DNA from: Chenggangzhangella methanolivorans
GTDB taxonomy: Bacteria; Pseudomonadota; Alphaproteobacteria; Rhizobiales; Methylopilaceae
DNA length: 64,000 nt
Direction: 5' to 3'
Assembly: GCF_019797865.1 (NCBI RefSeq)
Contig: NZ_CP081869.1
Coordinates: 2,443,501 to 2,507,500, forward strand
Under the pieces are notes generated by a model. It did no database searches and had not been told where the DNA came from. It saw only the letters and a program-made list of their open reading frames with translations. Below are positions 57,132 through 64,000 of the stretch, piece after piece (within the stretch, counting starts at the first letter, position 1; the number at the start of each line of letters is the position of its first letter). The translations under genes and the position numbers were made by a program.

Positions 57132-57521
57132 ATGGAGACGCTGGTTGTTCCTACTTCTCGCGGACCGGGATCAAGGCCTTGTCGCCGATCTGACGATGCT
57201 TCTGTCGCCCCGGTCGATCCAGGTCGCCTGTAGCTCTCTCTCGAAGCCTGCGACCACATGTCGAACCATGTCTTCACCATCATGGCGCTCGACGAGCTGA
57301 CGTTGGGAATGGCGGGGCTCCGCGCGCTTGCGGACCGGCGAGCTGATGGCGACGCGACGCCGGCCCTGTTCCTTCGCGCCGAGCGCAGCGGCGTCTCCGA
57401 GCTCATCGAGGCGCTCGTGGCGGGCGTCACCGATTGTGTCCGTAAGCCCGTAAGGGCTGAGCATGTCGCGGCGAAGCTTCTCGACCTCGCCACAAGTCGA
57501 CCGCGGTCGCCCAGGTCTTGA
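57132..57521 (+). pseudogene. degenerate receiver-domain protein, two probable frameshifts
   Basis: Three frame pieces assemble to about 130 aa: METLVV then LLLADRDQGLVADLTMLLSP, then EACDHMSNHVFTIMALDELT to PALFLRAERSGVSELIEALV and VTDCVRKPVRAEHVAAKLLD. The order (acidic DRDQ, ALDEL where the phospho-Asp region would be, Thr/Ser-like FLRA, and CVRKPV with the conserved Lys-Pro) matches a response-regulator receiver. The acceptor Asp is uncertain and there is no output domain. It lies between the TlpA-like and cio genes. Breaks near 57150 and 57245. Confidence 0.45.
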
Positions 57522-57557
57522 CCGAATGCGCCATTGTCCTGGTCAAGGAGCAGAGGC

Positions 57558-57650
57558 TCAGATCAGCACCGACCGGATCATGAACGCGATCGCCCCGATG
57601 ACGGCGATCCCCAAGAGATAGAGCGCCATGAACCACAGCCATCGGCGCAT
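57558..57650 (-). CDS. DUF2474-family small membrane protein (30 aa)
   Basis: The sequence is RRWLWFMALYLLGIAVIGAI, then AFMIRSVLI: a single membrane helix with a basic start. Its ATG overlaps the cioB stop (TGATG). Such tiny proteins (DUF2474, CydX-like) are encoded after cyanide-insensitive oxidase genes and probably stabilise the complex. Confidence 0.78.
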   Translation of the reverse strand: MRRWLWFMALYLLGIAVIGAIAFMIRSVLI

Positions 57651-58654
57651 CAATGGTAGCCGTCGCCGGGCAGGACCTTGCCGCGGAAGACCCAATACGA
57701 ATACGCCGTGTAGGCCAAGATCAGCGGAACAAGAACGGCTGCGCCCACGAGCAGGAACCGCAGTGATGCGTCGGGGGCGGCCGCTTCGGCTATCGTCAGC
57801 GCGGGGGGGACGAGATTGGGATAGAAGCTCACGCCGAGCCCGGCGTAGCACAGGATGAAGATCGTCACGGTGGCCAGGAACGGGCGCAGATGATCCTGGT
57901 TTCGCAAGCCGCGCCATAGCTGCCATATGGCGATCGCGAGCAGGATCGGTACGATCGCGCTCCAGACTCCCGAAGGCCAGCCGAACCAGCGCGCGAGATA
58001 TTCGGGCCGCAGGAACGGCGTTGCGAAACTGACGGCGCCGATCAGCGCGATCAGCGCAACTCCGATCGGAACCGCGAAGCGATGTGCGCGCTTCAGTGTC
58101 TCACCCTCGGTTTTGAGGATCAGCCAGGTCGCGCCAAGCATGGCGTAGCCCACCACCACCGCCAGCGCGGTCAATCCAGAGAACGGCGTCAGCCAGTCCC
58201 AATTGCCGCCGCCATAGGCGCGCCCGTTGACCGCTATGCCCTGAACAAGAGCGCCAAGCGCCAACCCCTGCGCGATGGCGGCGACCAGAGACCCGCCCCA
58301 GAAACCGAGCTCCCAGAAGCCTTGCATCCTTTTGGTCCGATGCACGAACTCAAAAGCCACGCCGCGGAAGATCAGTCCCAGCAGCATGGCGATAATGAGC
58401 GGATAGAGCGCCGGCATGACAATGGCGTAGGCCAGCGGAAACACGGCGAACAGGCCGCCGCCGCCGAGCACGAGCCAGGTCTCGTTGCCGTCCCATACGG
58501 GGGCGATGGTGTTCATCGCCAGGTGGCGCTCCTCGCGGTCTTTCAGGAACGGAAACAGGATGCCGATGCCCAGATCGAAGCCGTCGAGAAGCACATAGGC
58601 GAGGACCGCGAAGGCGATCAGCCCGGCCCAGATGAAGGGAAGGTCGAGGATCAT
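57650..58654 (-). CDS. cioB: cyanide-insensitive bd-type quinol oxidase subunit II
   Basis: The product is 334 aa, with eight or nine membrane helices. Family start ILDLPFIWAGLIAFAVLAYV, LLDGFDLGIG, WDGNETWLVLGGGGLFAVFP. Ends FRGKVLPGDGYH. Four bases after cioA. Partner of CioA in the cytoplasmic membrane. Confidence 0.92.
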   Translation of the reverse strand: MILDLPFIWAGLIAFAVLAYVLLDGFDLGIGILFPFLKDREERHLAMNTIAPVWDGNETWLVLGGGGLFAVFPLAYAIVMPALYPLIIAMLLGLIFRGVAFEFVHRTKRMQGFWELGFWGGSLVAAIAQGLALGALVQGIAVNGRAYGGGNWDWLTPFSGLTALAVVVGYAMLGATWLILKTEGETLKRAHRFAVPIGVALIALIGAVSFATPFLRPEYLARWFGWPSGVWSAIVPILLAIAIWQLWRGLRNQDHLRPFLATVTIFILCYAGLGVSFYPNLVPPALTIAEAAAPDASLRFLLVGAAVLVPLILAYTAYSYWVFRGKVLPGDGYH

Positions 58655-58658
58655 GACC

Positions 58659-60077
58659 TTAAGTCCCCGGCGCGAAATGCGGCGCGGTCGGGTTGGCGGC
58701 GACGGGCGTGATGCCCGCGGTCCTCGTCGGCCCGATCTCGTCGATGTCGACGCCGTCCTTCGGCCGCTTGCTCATCAGGCGCATGACGTAAAACGTGCCG
58801 GATCCGAAAACGAAGAAGTAGACCACGATAAAGGCGATCAGCGACGCGCCGACGGCGTCGGCGTGCAGGGGCGCCGCACTTTCGCCAGTGCGCAGAAGGC
58901 CATAGACCGTAAATGGCTGTCTCCCGACCTCCGTGGTGATCCATCCGCACAGCACGGCGAGAAAGCCCGACGGACCCATCACCACGGCCGCGCGATGAAG
59001 CCAATGAGCGTCGCAGAGGCGTCCTCTCCATCGCGCCCAGGCCGACCATAGGCCGATGCCGAGCATCGCAAAGCCGATCGCCACCATGATGCGGAATGTC
59101 CAGAAGATCATCGCCGACTTGGGACGTTCGTGCTTGGGGAAAGCATCGAGGCCCTTGATCGGGACGTCGAAGCCATGGGTCAGGATAAGGGAGCCCAGAA
59201 GCGGTATCTCGACCTTGTATCGGGTCACTTCCGCCTCATCGTCGGGCAGGCCGAAGAGGATCAGCGGCGCCCGTCCTTCCGGATAGCTCTCGAAGTGGCC
59301 CTCCATCGCGGCGATCTTCGCGGGCTGATGCTCCAGCGTGTTCACGCCGTGCATGTCGCCCGCCACGATCTGAATCGGCGTGACGATCAGAGCCATCCAC
59401 ATCGCCATGGAGAACATGATCGCCGCTTCGCGGCTGTCACGGTTGCGAAGGAGATGCCAGGCGCCGACGCCACCCACCACAAACGCCGTGGTCAGGTAGG
59501 CGGCCAGCACCATGTGCACGAGCCTGTAAGGGAAGGACGGGTTGAAGATGATCGCCCACCAGTCTTCCGGCACGAACTGACCGACCGCGTTGATCGAATA
59601 GCCCTGGGGCGTGTGCATCCAGCTGTTGACGCTGAGAATCCAGAAGGCGGAAAACAAGGTTCCGATCGCCACGATGAACGTAGCGGTCATATGTAGGCTG
59701 TCGCCGACCTTCTGGCGGCCGAACAGCATGATCCCGAGGAACCCGGCCTCGAGGAAGAAGGCCGACAGTACTTCGTAGCCCATCAACGGCCCGAGCACCG
59801 GTCCGACCTTGTCGGAGAACACCGACCAGTTGGTGCCGAACTGATACGACATCACGATGCCCGACACGACGCCCATGCCGAAGACCACCGCAAAGATGGT
59901 TTTCCAGTAGTCGAACAGCCGAAGATATGCGTCGTCCCGTCGCCACAGCCAGAGACCGTTCAGCACCGCAAGAAAACTCGCCAGGCCGATCGAGAAGGCT
60001 GGAAAGATGATGTGGGCCGAGATCGTGAAGGCGAACTGAAACCGAGCAAGATCGATGGCGGATATATCGCTCAGCAT
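58659..60077 (-). CDS. cioA: cyanide-insensitive bd-type quinol oxidase subunit I
   Basis: The product is 472 aa from ATG 60077 with an AGGAG site. Haem ligands and signatures: FTISAHIIFPAFSIGLASFL, GYEVLSAFFLEAGFLGIMLF, GDMHGVNTLEHQPAKIAAME, and GWITTEVGRQPFTVYGLLRT. The short quinol-binding loop fits the CIO branch instead of E. coli CydA. These oxidases resist sulfide and cyanide, fitting the sulfur-oxidising neighbourhood (soxF and SQR nearby). Upstream 60078-60268 holds the promoter; no other gene there. Confidence 0.93.
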   Translation of the reverse strand: MLSDISAIDLARFQFAFTISAHIIFPAFSIGLASFLAVLNGLWLWRRDDAYLRLFDYWKTIFAVVFGMGVVSGIVMSYQFGTNWSVFSDKVGPVLGPLMGYEVLSAFFLEAGFLGIMLFGRQKVGDSLHMTATFIVAIGTLFSAFWILSVNSWMHTPQGYSINAVGQFVPEDWWAIIFNPSFPYRLVHMVLAAYLTTAFVVGGVGAWHLLRNRDSREAAIMFSMAMWMALIVTPIQIVAGDMHGVNTLEHQPAKIAAMEGHFESYPEGRAPLILFGLPDDEAEVTRYKVEIPLLGSLILTHGFDVPIKGLDAFPKHERPKSAMIFWTFRIMVAIGFAMLGIGLWSAWARWRGRLCDAHWLHRAAVVMGPSGFLAVLCGWITTEVGRQPFTVYGLLRTGESAAPLHADAVGASLIAFIVVYFFVFGSGTFYVMRLMSKRPKDGVDIDEIGPTRTAGITPVAANPTAPHFAPGT

Positions 60078-60268
60078 GACGCAGCTCCTGACGAATATCT
60101 CTCGCATATAGACGGTCGTCGACCATCCGGACGCTGATTTGTCCACGCCCGGTGATCGGACATGAAGATGCTGCACACAGAGACAGTGGCGGTATCGAGT
60201 GATTGAGCCGGGGCCGAAAGGGTTTCGCTCATGCGATAGGTGGTGGCCGCGTGCTGCGGTTCAGGCGG

Positions 60269-61048
60269 TTAGCTCCGTGACGCTTTGAAGATCATGTAGG
60301 CGGCGACGACGAAGATCATGACGGCGAATGCGACATTGAGCGCTCCCTTCTTCGGAGCGAGCCGGCAGGCGACCGCAGAGCCCACCGCGCTTCCGGCAAT
60401 GCCACCGCAGACGAAGATGATCGCGAGCGGCCAGTCCACATATCCGGACACGGCGTAGTTCAGCGCCGTAGTGAGCCCGAAAGCCGTCACGGCGACGAGC
60501 GACGAGCCGATCGCCATCAGCATTGGCATACCCGTCGACGCAATCAGTCCGGGGACGATCAGAAACCCGCCGCCGATGCCGAAGAACCCTGCGAACAGGC
60601 CGGTCGCGGCCCCGAAACCCAGAACTTTCGGCGATTTCTCAAGGGTGCATTCGGCGCCGATTTCACCCTGGTCGCCCTTGTTCCGGAGCATCAGTATCCC
60701 GACGAGGACCATGAGGACGGCGAAAAGCAATAGCAGCTTGTGGCCGTCGATCGCCTTCCCGACGGTTGAACCGACAAGAGCGCCGGCGACGCCGGCGACG
60801 CTGAAGACGGCGGCGCATCGCCATTTTACGTTGCCGCGGCGGGCATGGTCGATCAGGCTGGCGCCAGCGTTCGCCGCGACCGCAAATGCGCTCGTTCCGA
60901 TGGCGATATGCGGGCTGGGGACGCCGACCAGATAGACCATGAGCGGAACGGCGAGGATCGATCCGCCCCCGCCGAACAAGCCAAGCGTAAACCCGACCAG
61001 AGATCCGGACAGTCCTCCAAGCAGATACTGGATTGCGTCGAGCGTCAT
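60269..61048 (-). CDS. TauE/SafE (TSUP) family sulfite/sulfur exporter
   Basis: The product is 259 aa, eight helices in two repeats: LVGFTLGLFGGGGSILAVPL and GLFAGFFGIGGGFLIVPGLI, the paired glycine-rich motifs of the family. Likely exports sulfite or organosulfonate, or handles sulfur made by the oxidation genes. Ten bases downstream of the SQR fusion gene in the same direction. Confidence 0.88.
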   Translation of the reverse strand: MTLDAIQYLLGGLSGSLVGFTLGLFGGGGSILAVPLMVYLVGVPSPHIAIGTSAFAVAANAGASLIDHARRGNVKWRCAAVFSVAGVAGALVGSTVGKAIDGHKLLLLFAVLMVLVGILMLRNKGDQGEIGAECTLEKSPKVLGFGAATGLFAGFFGIGGGFLIVPGLIASTGMPMLMAIGSSLVAVTAFGLTTALNYAVSGYVDWPLAIIFVCGGIAGSAVGSAVACRLAPKKGALNVAFAVMIFVVAAYMIFKASRS

Positions 61049-61058
61049 CTGCGCGCGG

Positions 61059-62753
61059 TCATTCGGCCGCCTGAGCGGTCGTATGCTGTGGCTTCGCCAT
61101 CAGCTCGCGGCCCTTGAGCATCGCCTGCCAGTAAATCTTTGGCAGCACGCGTTCCTTCAGCATCCAGGCGGCCTTCGACGGCTTGAGGTCGTCGATGAAC
61201 CATTTCGGGAAGCTTGGGACACGTCGGCCGCCATAGGCGAATTCTGCGAGAATGACCTTGCCGCGTTCGACGGTGAGCGGACATGAGCCATAGCCGTCGT
61301 AGATCGCGGGCTGTGAGGTCGAGGCGGATCCCATGTCGCGGAGCAGGTTTTCAGCGACCACCGGCGCCTGCTTGCGGGCCGCCGCCGCCGTCTTGGCGTT
61401 CGACGCGCCCATGGCGTCGCCGAGGCTGTAGATGTCGGGATACCGGACGTGGCGCAGCGTGCCAGGATCGACGTCGACCCAGCCGGCCTCATTGGCGAGC
61501 GGCGACGATTTCACGAAATCCGGCGAGCTTTGCGGCGGCGTCACGTGGATCATGTCGAACGAGCGTTCGACGATCTGGGGTTCGCCCTCCTTCGGGGTCG
61601 TCTTGAACCAAGCTCGTTTGGCTGCGCCGTCGATCTTGACCAGGTTGTGCCCGAACGAGAGGCCGATGCCGTACCGCTTCACGTATTCCATCAGCGGCGG
61701 CACGTAATCCGCCACGCCGAAGAGCACCGGACCGGCATTCAGGAACTCGACTTTGGATTTCCCAAGCGCTCCGGTCGCCAGCCAGTGGTCGCAAGAGAGA
61801 TACATCGCCTTCTGCGGCGCCCCGGCGCATTTGATCGGCATCGGCGGCTGCGTGAACAGCGCGTTCCCGCCACGGAACTGCTGAACGAGCTCCCATGTGT
61901 AGGGAGCGAGGTCGTAACGGTAGTTGGAGGTGACTCCGTTCTTGCCGAGGGTCTCTTCGAGGCCTTCGATTGCGCTCCAGTTGAGCTTGAGCCCCGGCGC
62001 GACCACGAGCTTCCGGTATGAAACCGCCGCGCCGCTTTCGAGCGTCACCGTCTTTGCGTCAGGCTGGAAGGAGGCGACCCGTTCCTTGATCCATTTGACG
62101 CCATTGGGAATGAGCGAGGCCATGTCCCGACGGGTCTCGGCCGCCGAGAACACGCCGCGGCCCACCATCGTCCAGCCCGGCTGATAGTAGTGGGCGTCGG
62201 CGGCGTCGATGATCGCTATGTCGAGACCCGGCTTTCGCGAAAGAATGCTGGCGGCCAATGCGATGCCGCTGGCGCCGGCGCCGACGATAACGACGTCGTG
62301 GGATCGAGACGTGTTCGACTTCGACGCTCCGCGATCGCTTTCGCCAAGACGCGCCGTCAACGCCGCCGACACATCGTAGCCGGCGGCCTTCGCCGCGCCT
62401 TCAATGTCCTGTGAGGGCCGATTTCCGGCTTCGGACATCGCCCAGAGCGTGGCGGTGCGGGTTCCGGACTTGCAGAAGCCGATGACCGGCTTCGGCAGCG
62501 AGCTCATCGCGTTTGCGAAAGCTTCGACGTCCTGCTTGGCGAGCTTGCCAAGGACGACCGGAATGTACCGCGTCTCCATCCCGGCCTGACGCGCCGCGGT
62601 CTCGATGTCGGCGTGAGACGGCTGGTCGGCGGCCTCGCCGTCCGGACGGTTGATGATGATCGACCGGAACCCGGCTGCTTTCGCCTCGGCGACATCTGCG
62701 ACAGTGAGTTGCGGGCTGACCGAGAGGTCGTCCGTGAGCGTCTTGGCCTGCAT
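61059..62753 (-). CDS. DUF442 phosphatase-like domain fused to sulfide:quinone oxidoreductase
   Basis: The product is 564 aa. Residues 1-110 form the DUF442/TIGR01244 dual-specificity-phosphatase-like or sulfurtransferase domain (TVADVAEAKAAGFRSIIINR, IGFCKSGTRTATLW with C94-x4-R99). After a Ser-rich linker comes an SQR: FAD motif HDVVIVGAGASGIALAASIL near residue 152, conserved Cys in MPIKCAGAPQKAMY and GYGSCPLTVERGK. A C-terminal amphipathic membrane-association region (PKWFIDDLKPSKAAWML) follows. It would oxidise sulfide to polysulfide and reduce quinone at the membrane; the N-terminal domain may accept sulfane sulfur. Confidence 0.9.
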   Translation of the reverse strand: MQAKTLTDDLSVSPQLTVADVAEAKAAGFRSIIINRPDGEAADQPSHADIETAARQAGMETRYIPVVLGKLAKQDVEAFANAMSSLPKPVIGFCKSGTRTATLWAMSEAGNRPSQDIEGAAKAAGYDVSAALTARLGESDRGASKSNTSRSHDVVIVGAGASGIALAASILSRKPGLDIAIIDAADAHYYQPGWTMVGRGVFSAAETRRDMASLIPNGVKWIKERVASFQPDAKTVTLESGAAVSYRKLVVAPGLKLNWSAIEGLEETLGKNGVTSNYRYDLAPYTWELVQQFRGGNALFTQPPMPIKCAGAPQKAMYLSCDHWLATGALGKSKVEFLNAGPVLFGVADYVPPLMEYVKRYGIGLSFGHNLVKIDGAAKRAWFKTTPKEGEPQIVERSFDMIHVTPPQSSPDFVKSSPLANEAGWVDVDPGTLRHVRYPDIYSLGDAMGASNAKTAAAARKQAPVVAENLLRDMGSASTSQPAIYDGYGSCPLTVERGKVILAEFAYGGRRVPSFPKWFIDDLKPSKAAWMLKERVLPKIYWQAMLKGRELMAKPQHTTAQAAE

Positions 62754-62876
62754 GGCGGGTCTCCCAATTTGCGGCCGGCCGGATGCCGGTCTTCGATGTC
62801 GCTTCGCGACAGGTCCTGCATCCGCTGTTCGCCGATGCGTCCGGGCGCTCTGTTCGATCGCGGCTTGGCGCCTCGG

Positions 62877-63317
62877 TCAGATCGCGACTGGCGCCGCCAC
62901 GTTGGGCTTGGTGAGGTCATGCGCCGCCATGCCCAAGATCATGGCGGCCAAGAAAATCATTGAAGCCGGCAGGCCGACTGCCATCCCTGCGATCGCGGGT
63001 CCCGGGCAAAGGCCGGCCATTCCCCAACCTATGCCGAAGATGGCCGAGCCCGAGACCAGGCGGCGGTCCACCGGTCTGGTCGGCGGCAGGTGAAATCGGT
63101 CATCGAGAACCGGGCGGCTCATCGCCCGAACGATCAACATCCCGACAGCCGCAACCAGAACGGCGCCGCCAAGAACGAAGGCGAGGCTTGGATCCCACGG
63201 ACCCGTGACATCGAGAAAGCCACGCACGCGGGACGGGTCGAGCATTCCGGACAAGGCCAGGCCGAAGCCGAAAACGAGACCGGCCGCCAGGCTGACGATG
63301 AGGCGCGCGACGTTCAT
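62877..63317 (-). CDS. YeeE/YedE-type transporter half, DUF6691-like
   Basis: The product is 146 aa from ATG 63317, overlapping the other half by four bases. Four helices; sulfur-transport motifs LVFGFGLALSGMLDPSRVRG and GWGMAGLCPGPAIAGMAVGL with the conserved Cys. With the next gene it forms a two-component sulfur transporter (PmpAB-like). The 123 bases downstream to the SQR gene hold no ORF. Confidence 0.85.
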   Translation of the reverse strand: MNVARLIVSLAAGLVFGFGLALSGMLDPSRVRGFLDVTGPWDPSLAFVLGGAVLVAAVGMLIVRAMSRPVLDDRFHLPPTRPVDRRLVSGSAIFGIGWGMAGLCPGPAIAGMAVGLPASMIFLAAMILGMAAHDLTKPNVAAPVAI

Positions 63318-63739
63318 GACAGACCCGCGGCGCGCATCGCGGCGACCGTGGCCACCGCTGTGGTCAGGAATGTCGCGACGGCGGCCATCGACCGTGGCGA
63401 GAGACGCGCAAGGCCGATCACGCCGTGGCCGCTGGTGCATCCTGACCCCAGTCGTGATCCGTATCCAACGAGCAGGCCGCCAAGCGCCAGAAGCCAAAGC
63501 GGCGTACCGATCTCGATCTTCGGAAATGTCCCGAAGACGGCGAGGAACAGCACCGGTCCGAGTACGAGGCCGATGACGAATGCGAGGCTCGTCATCGGGC
63601 CTGTGTCTGTGCGCCGCCACAGACCGCTCACTATCCCGCTCACGCCGGCGACACGCCCGTTCAGCGCCAACAGCATCGCCGCCGCGAGACCAATCGCCAT
63701 GCCGCCTAATAGCGACGGGAGAAAATCAGCAATGGTCAT
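63314..63739 (-). CDS. YeeE/YedE-type transporter half
   Basis: The product is 141 aa. Four helices; GGMAIGLAAAMLLALNGRVA, GYGSRLGSGCTSGHGVIGLA with the family Cys in GSGCTSGHG. Overlaps the ArsR gene end and the other transporter half, so all three are one unit moving sulfur species and controlled by the repressor. Confidence 0.87.
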   Translation of the reverse strand: MTIADFLPSLLGGMAIGLAAAMLLALNGRVAGVSGIVSGLWRRTDTGPMTSLAFVIGLVLGPVLFLAVFGTFPKIEIGTPLWLLALGGLLVGYGSRLGSGCTSGHGVIGLARLSPRSMAAVATFLTTAVATVAAMRAAGLS

Positions 63740-63999
63740 CGCCGTCCCCGCTGAGCTTCCGGAAATGGGAGAATCTGGGCGAATCTGGCGGCGCCGTGGC
63801 TGCGGCCGTTCGACGGGGCGTGGGGCGTGGGGGTTCGCGTCGCGTGACCGCCGACAGTCGTCGCCAATCCAAAAATTTGTTGTAGGACGCCGACGACTTC
63901 GGCGGCCCTGTGATCGACGAGACGATAAAACACCTGCTTTGCGTCTCGGCGGGCTTCGACGAGGCCTGCGTCGCGAAGGCCGGCAAGTTGCTGTGACAG
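63736..63999 (-). CDS. ArsR-family regulator, 5' truncated by window edge
   Basis: 88 codons visible: LSQQLAGLRDAGLVEARRDA, KQVFYRLVDHRAAEVVGVLQ, then a basic, low-complexity tail to the stop at 63736. The recognition helix and wing of an ArsR/SmtB winged helix are clear. Likely a BigR/SqrR-type repressor of the downstream sulfur genes, but the residues that would show sensing cysteines are outside the window. Confidence 0.8.
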   Translation of the reverse strand: MSQQLAGLRDAGLVEARRDAKQVFYRLVDHRAAEVVGVLQQIFGLATTVGGHATRTPTPHAPSNGRSHGAARFAQILPFPEAQRGRR

Positions 64000-64000
64000 C

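Overview
The window is GC-rich (coding regions have the G/C-heavy third positions of an alphaproteobacterium). Its gene content points to a facultatively methylotrophic, sulfur-oxidising member of the Hyphomicrobiales: a MoxYX-like two-component pair, a PQQ-dehydrogenase-associated SoxYZ-like carrier and CXXCW rhodanese, a NodS-like methyltransferase, and a full Sox thiosulfate-oxidation locus. I cannot name the genus from sequence alone.

Layout. 1-5800: a partial membrane protein, a small hypothetical, a secreted DUF3280-like protein divergent from a NarX/MoxY-type kinase with its LuxR-type regulator, and an OmpR-type kinase/regulator pair. 5890-10110 (leftward operon): methyltransferase, 2Fe-2S and molybdopterin subunits of a xanthine-dehydrogenase-family enzyme, and an SDR. 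10180-12550: an 80-bp inverted repeat, small exported proteins, a CopG-like regulator and a PHB-depolymerase-type esterase. 12960-21400: a tightly overlapping rightward cluster (GT4, catalase HPII, GT2, MurG-like GT, acyl-CoA dehydrogenase, PIG-L deacetylase, NodS-like methyltransferase, broken GT2) that looks like a glycoconjugate pathway. 21500-24211: small exported protein, SUOX-family molybdoprotein with cytochrome b561, and a truncated exported protein.

24212-40257 is a block of mobile DNA lying between two truncated genes. It holds an IS3 element, a Tn7-like transposition module (TnsB/TniA, TnsC/TniB and a long TniQ with serial helix-turn-helix segments), end-like repeats, an HTH / AAA+ ATPase / S8 subtilase / small-protein operon whose last gene is split by an IS21 element, and an IS1182 element that has cut off the DNA-binding end of a Crp/Fnr gene.

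40900-57000 is sulfur and redox metabolism. First come the SoxYZ-like carrier, CXXCW protein, thioredoxin and CcdA. Then soxT, soxR and soxS face soxV and soxW; soxX and soxA face soxYZBCDEF; a DsrE-like and a TlpA-like protein follow. 57100-64000: a degenerate receiver protein, the CioAB cyanide-insensitive bd oxidase with a 30-residue DUF2474 partner, a TauE/SafE exporter, a phosphatase-like/sulfide:quinone oxidoreductase fusion, a split YeeE/YedE transporter pair and a partial ArsR regulator. Together these would import and oxidise thiosulfate and sulfide in the periplasm, protect Sox thiols, and pass electrons to a sulfide-tolerant oxidase.

A caution applies to the whole window. More than 30 genes-in-pieces are joined by single-base deletions, with a few insertions, often in short homopolymers, and usually with all catalytic motifs and start/stop overlaps preserved. 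This looks more like uncorrected sequencing or assembly indels than genuine gene decay, but I cannot prove that here. Such genes are typed as pseudogene and the breakpoints are given.
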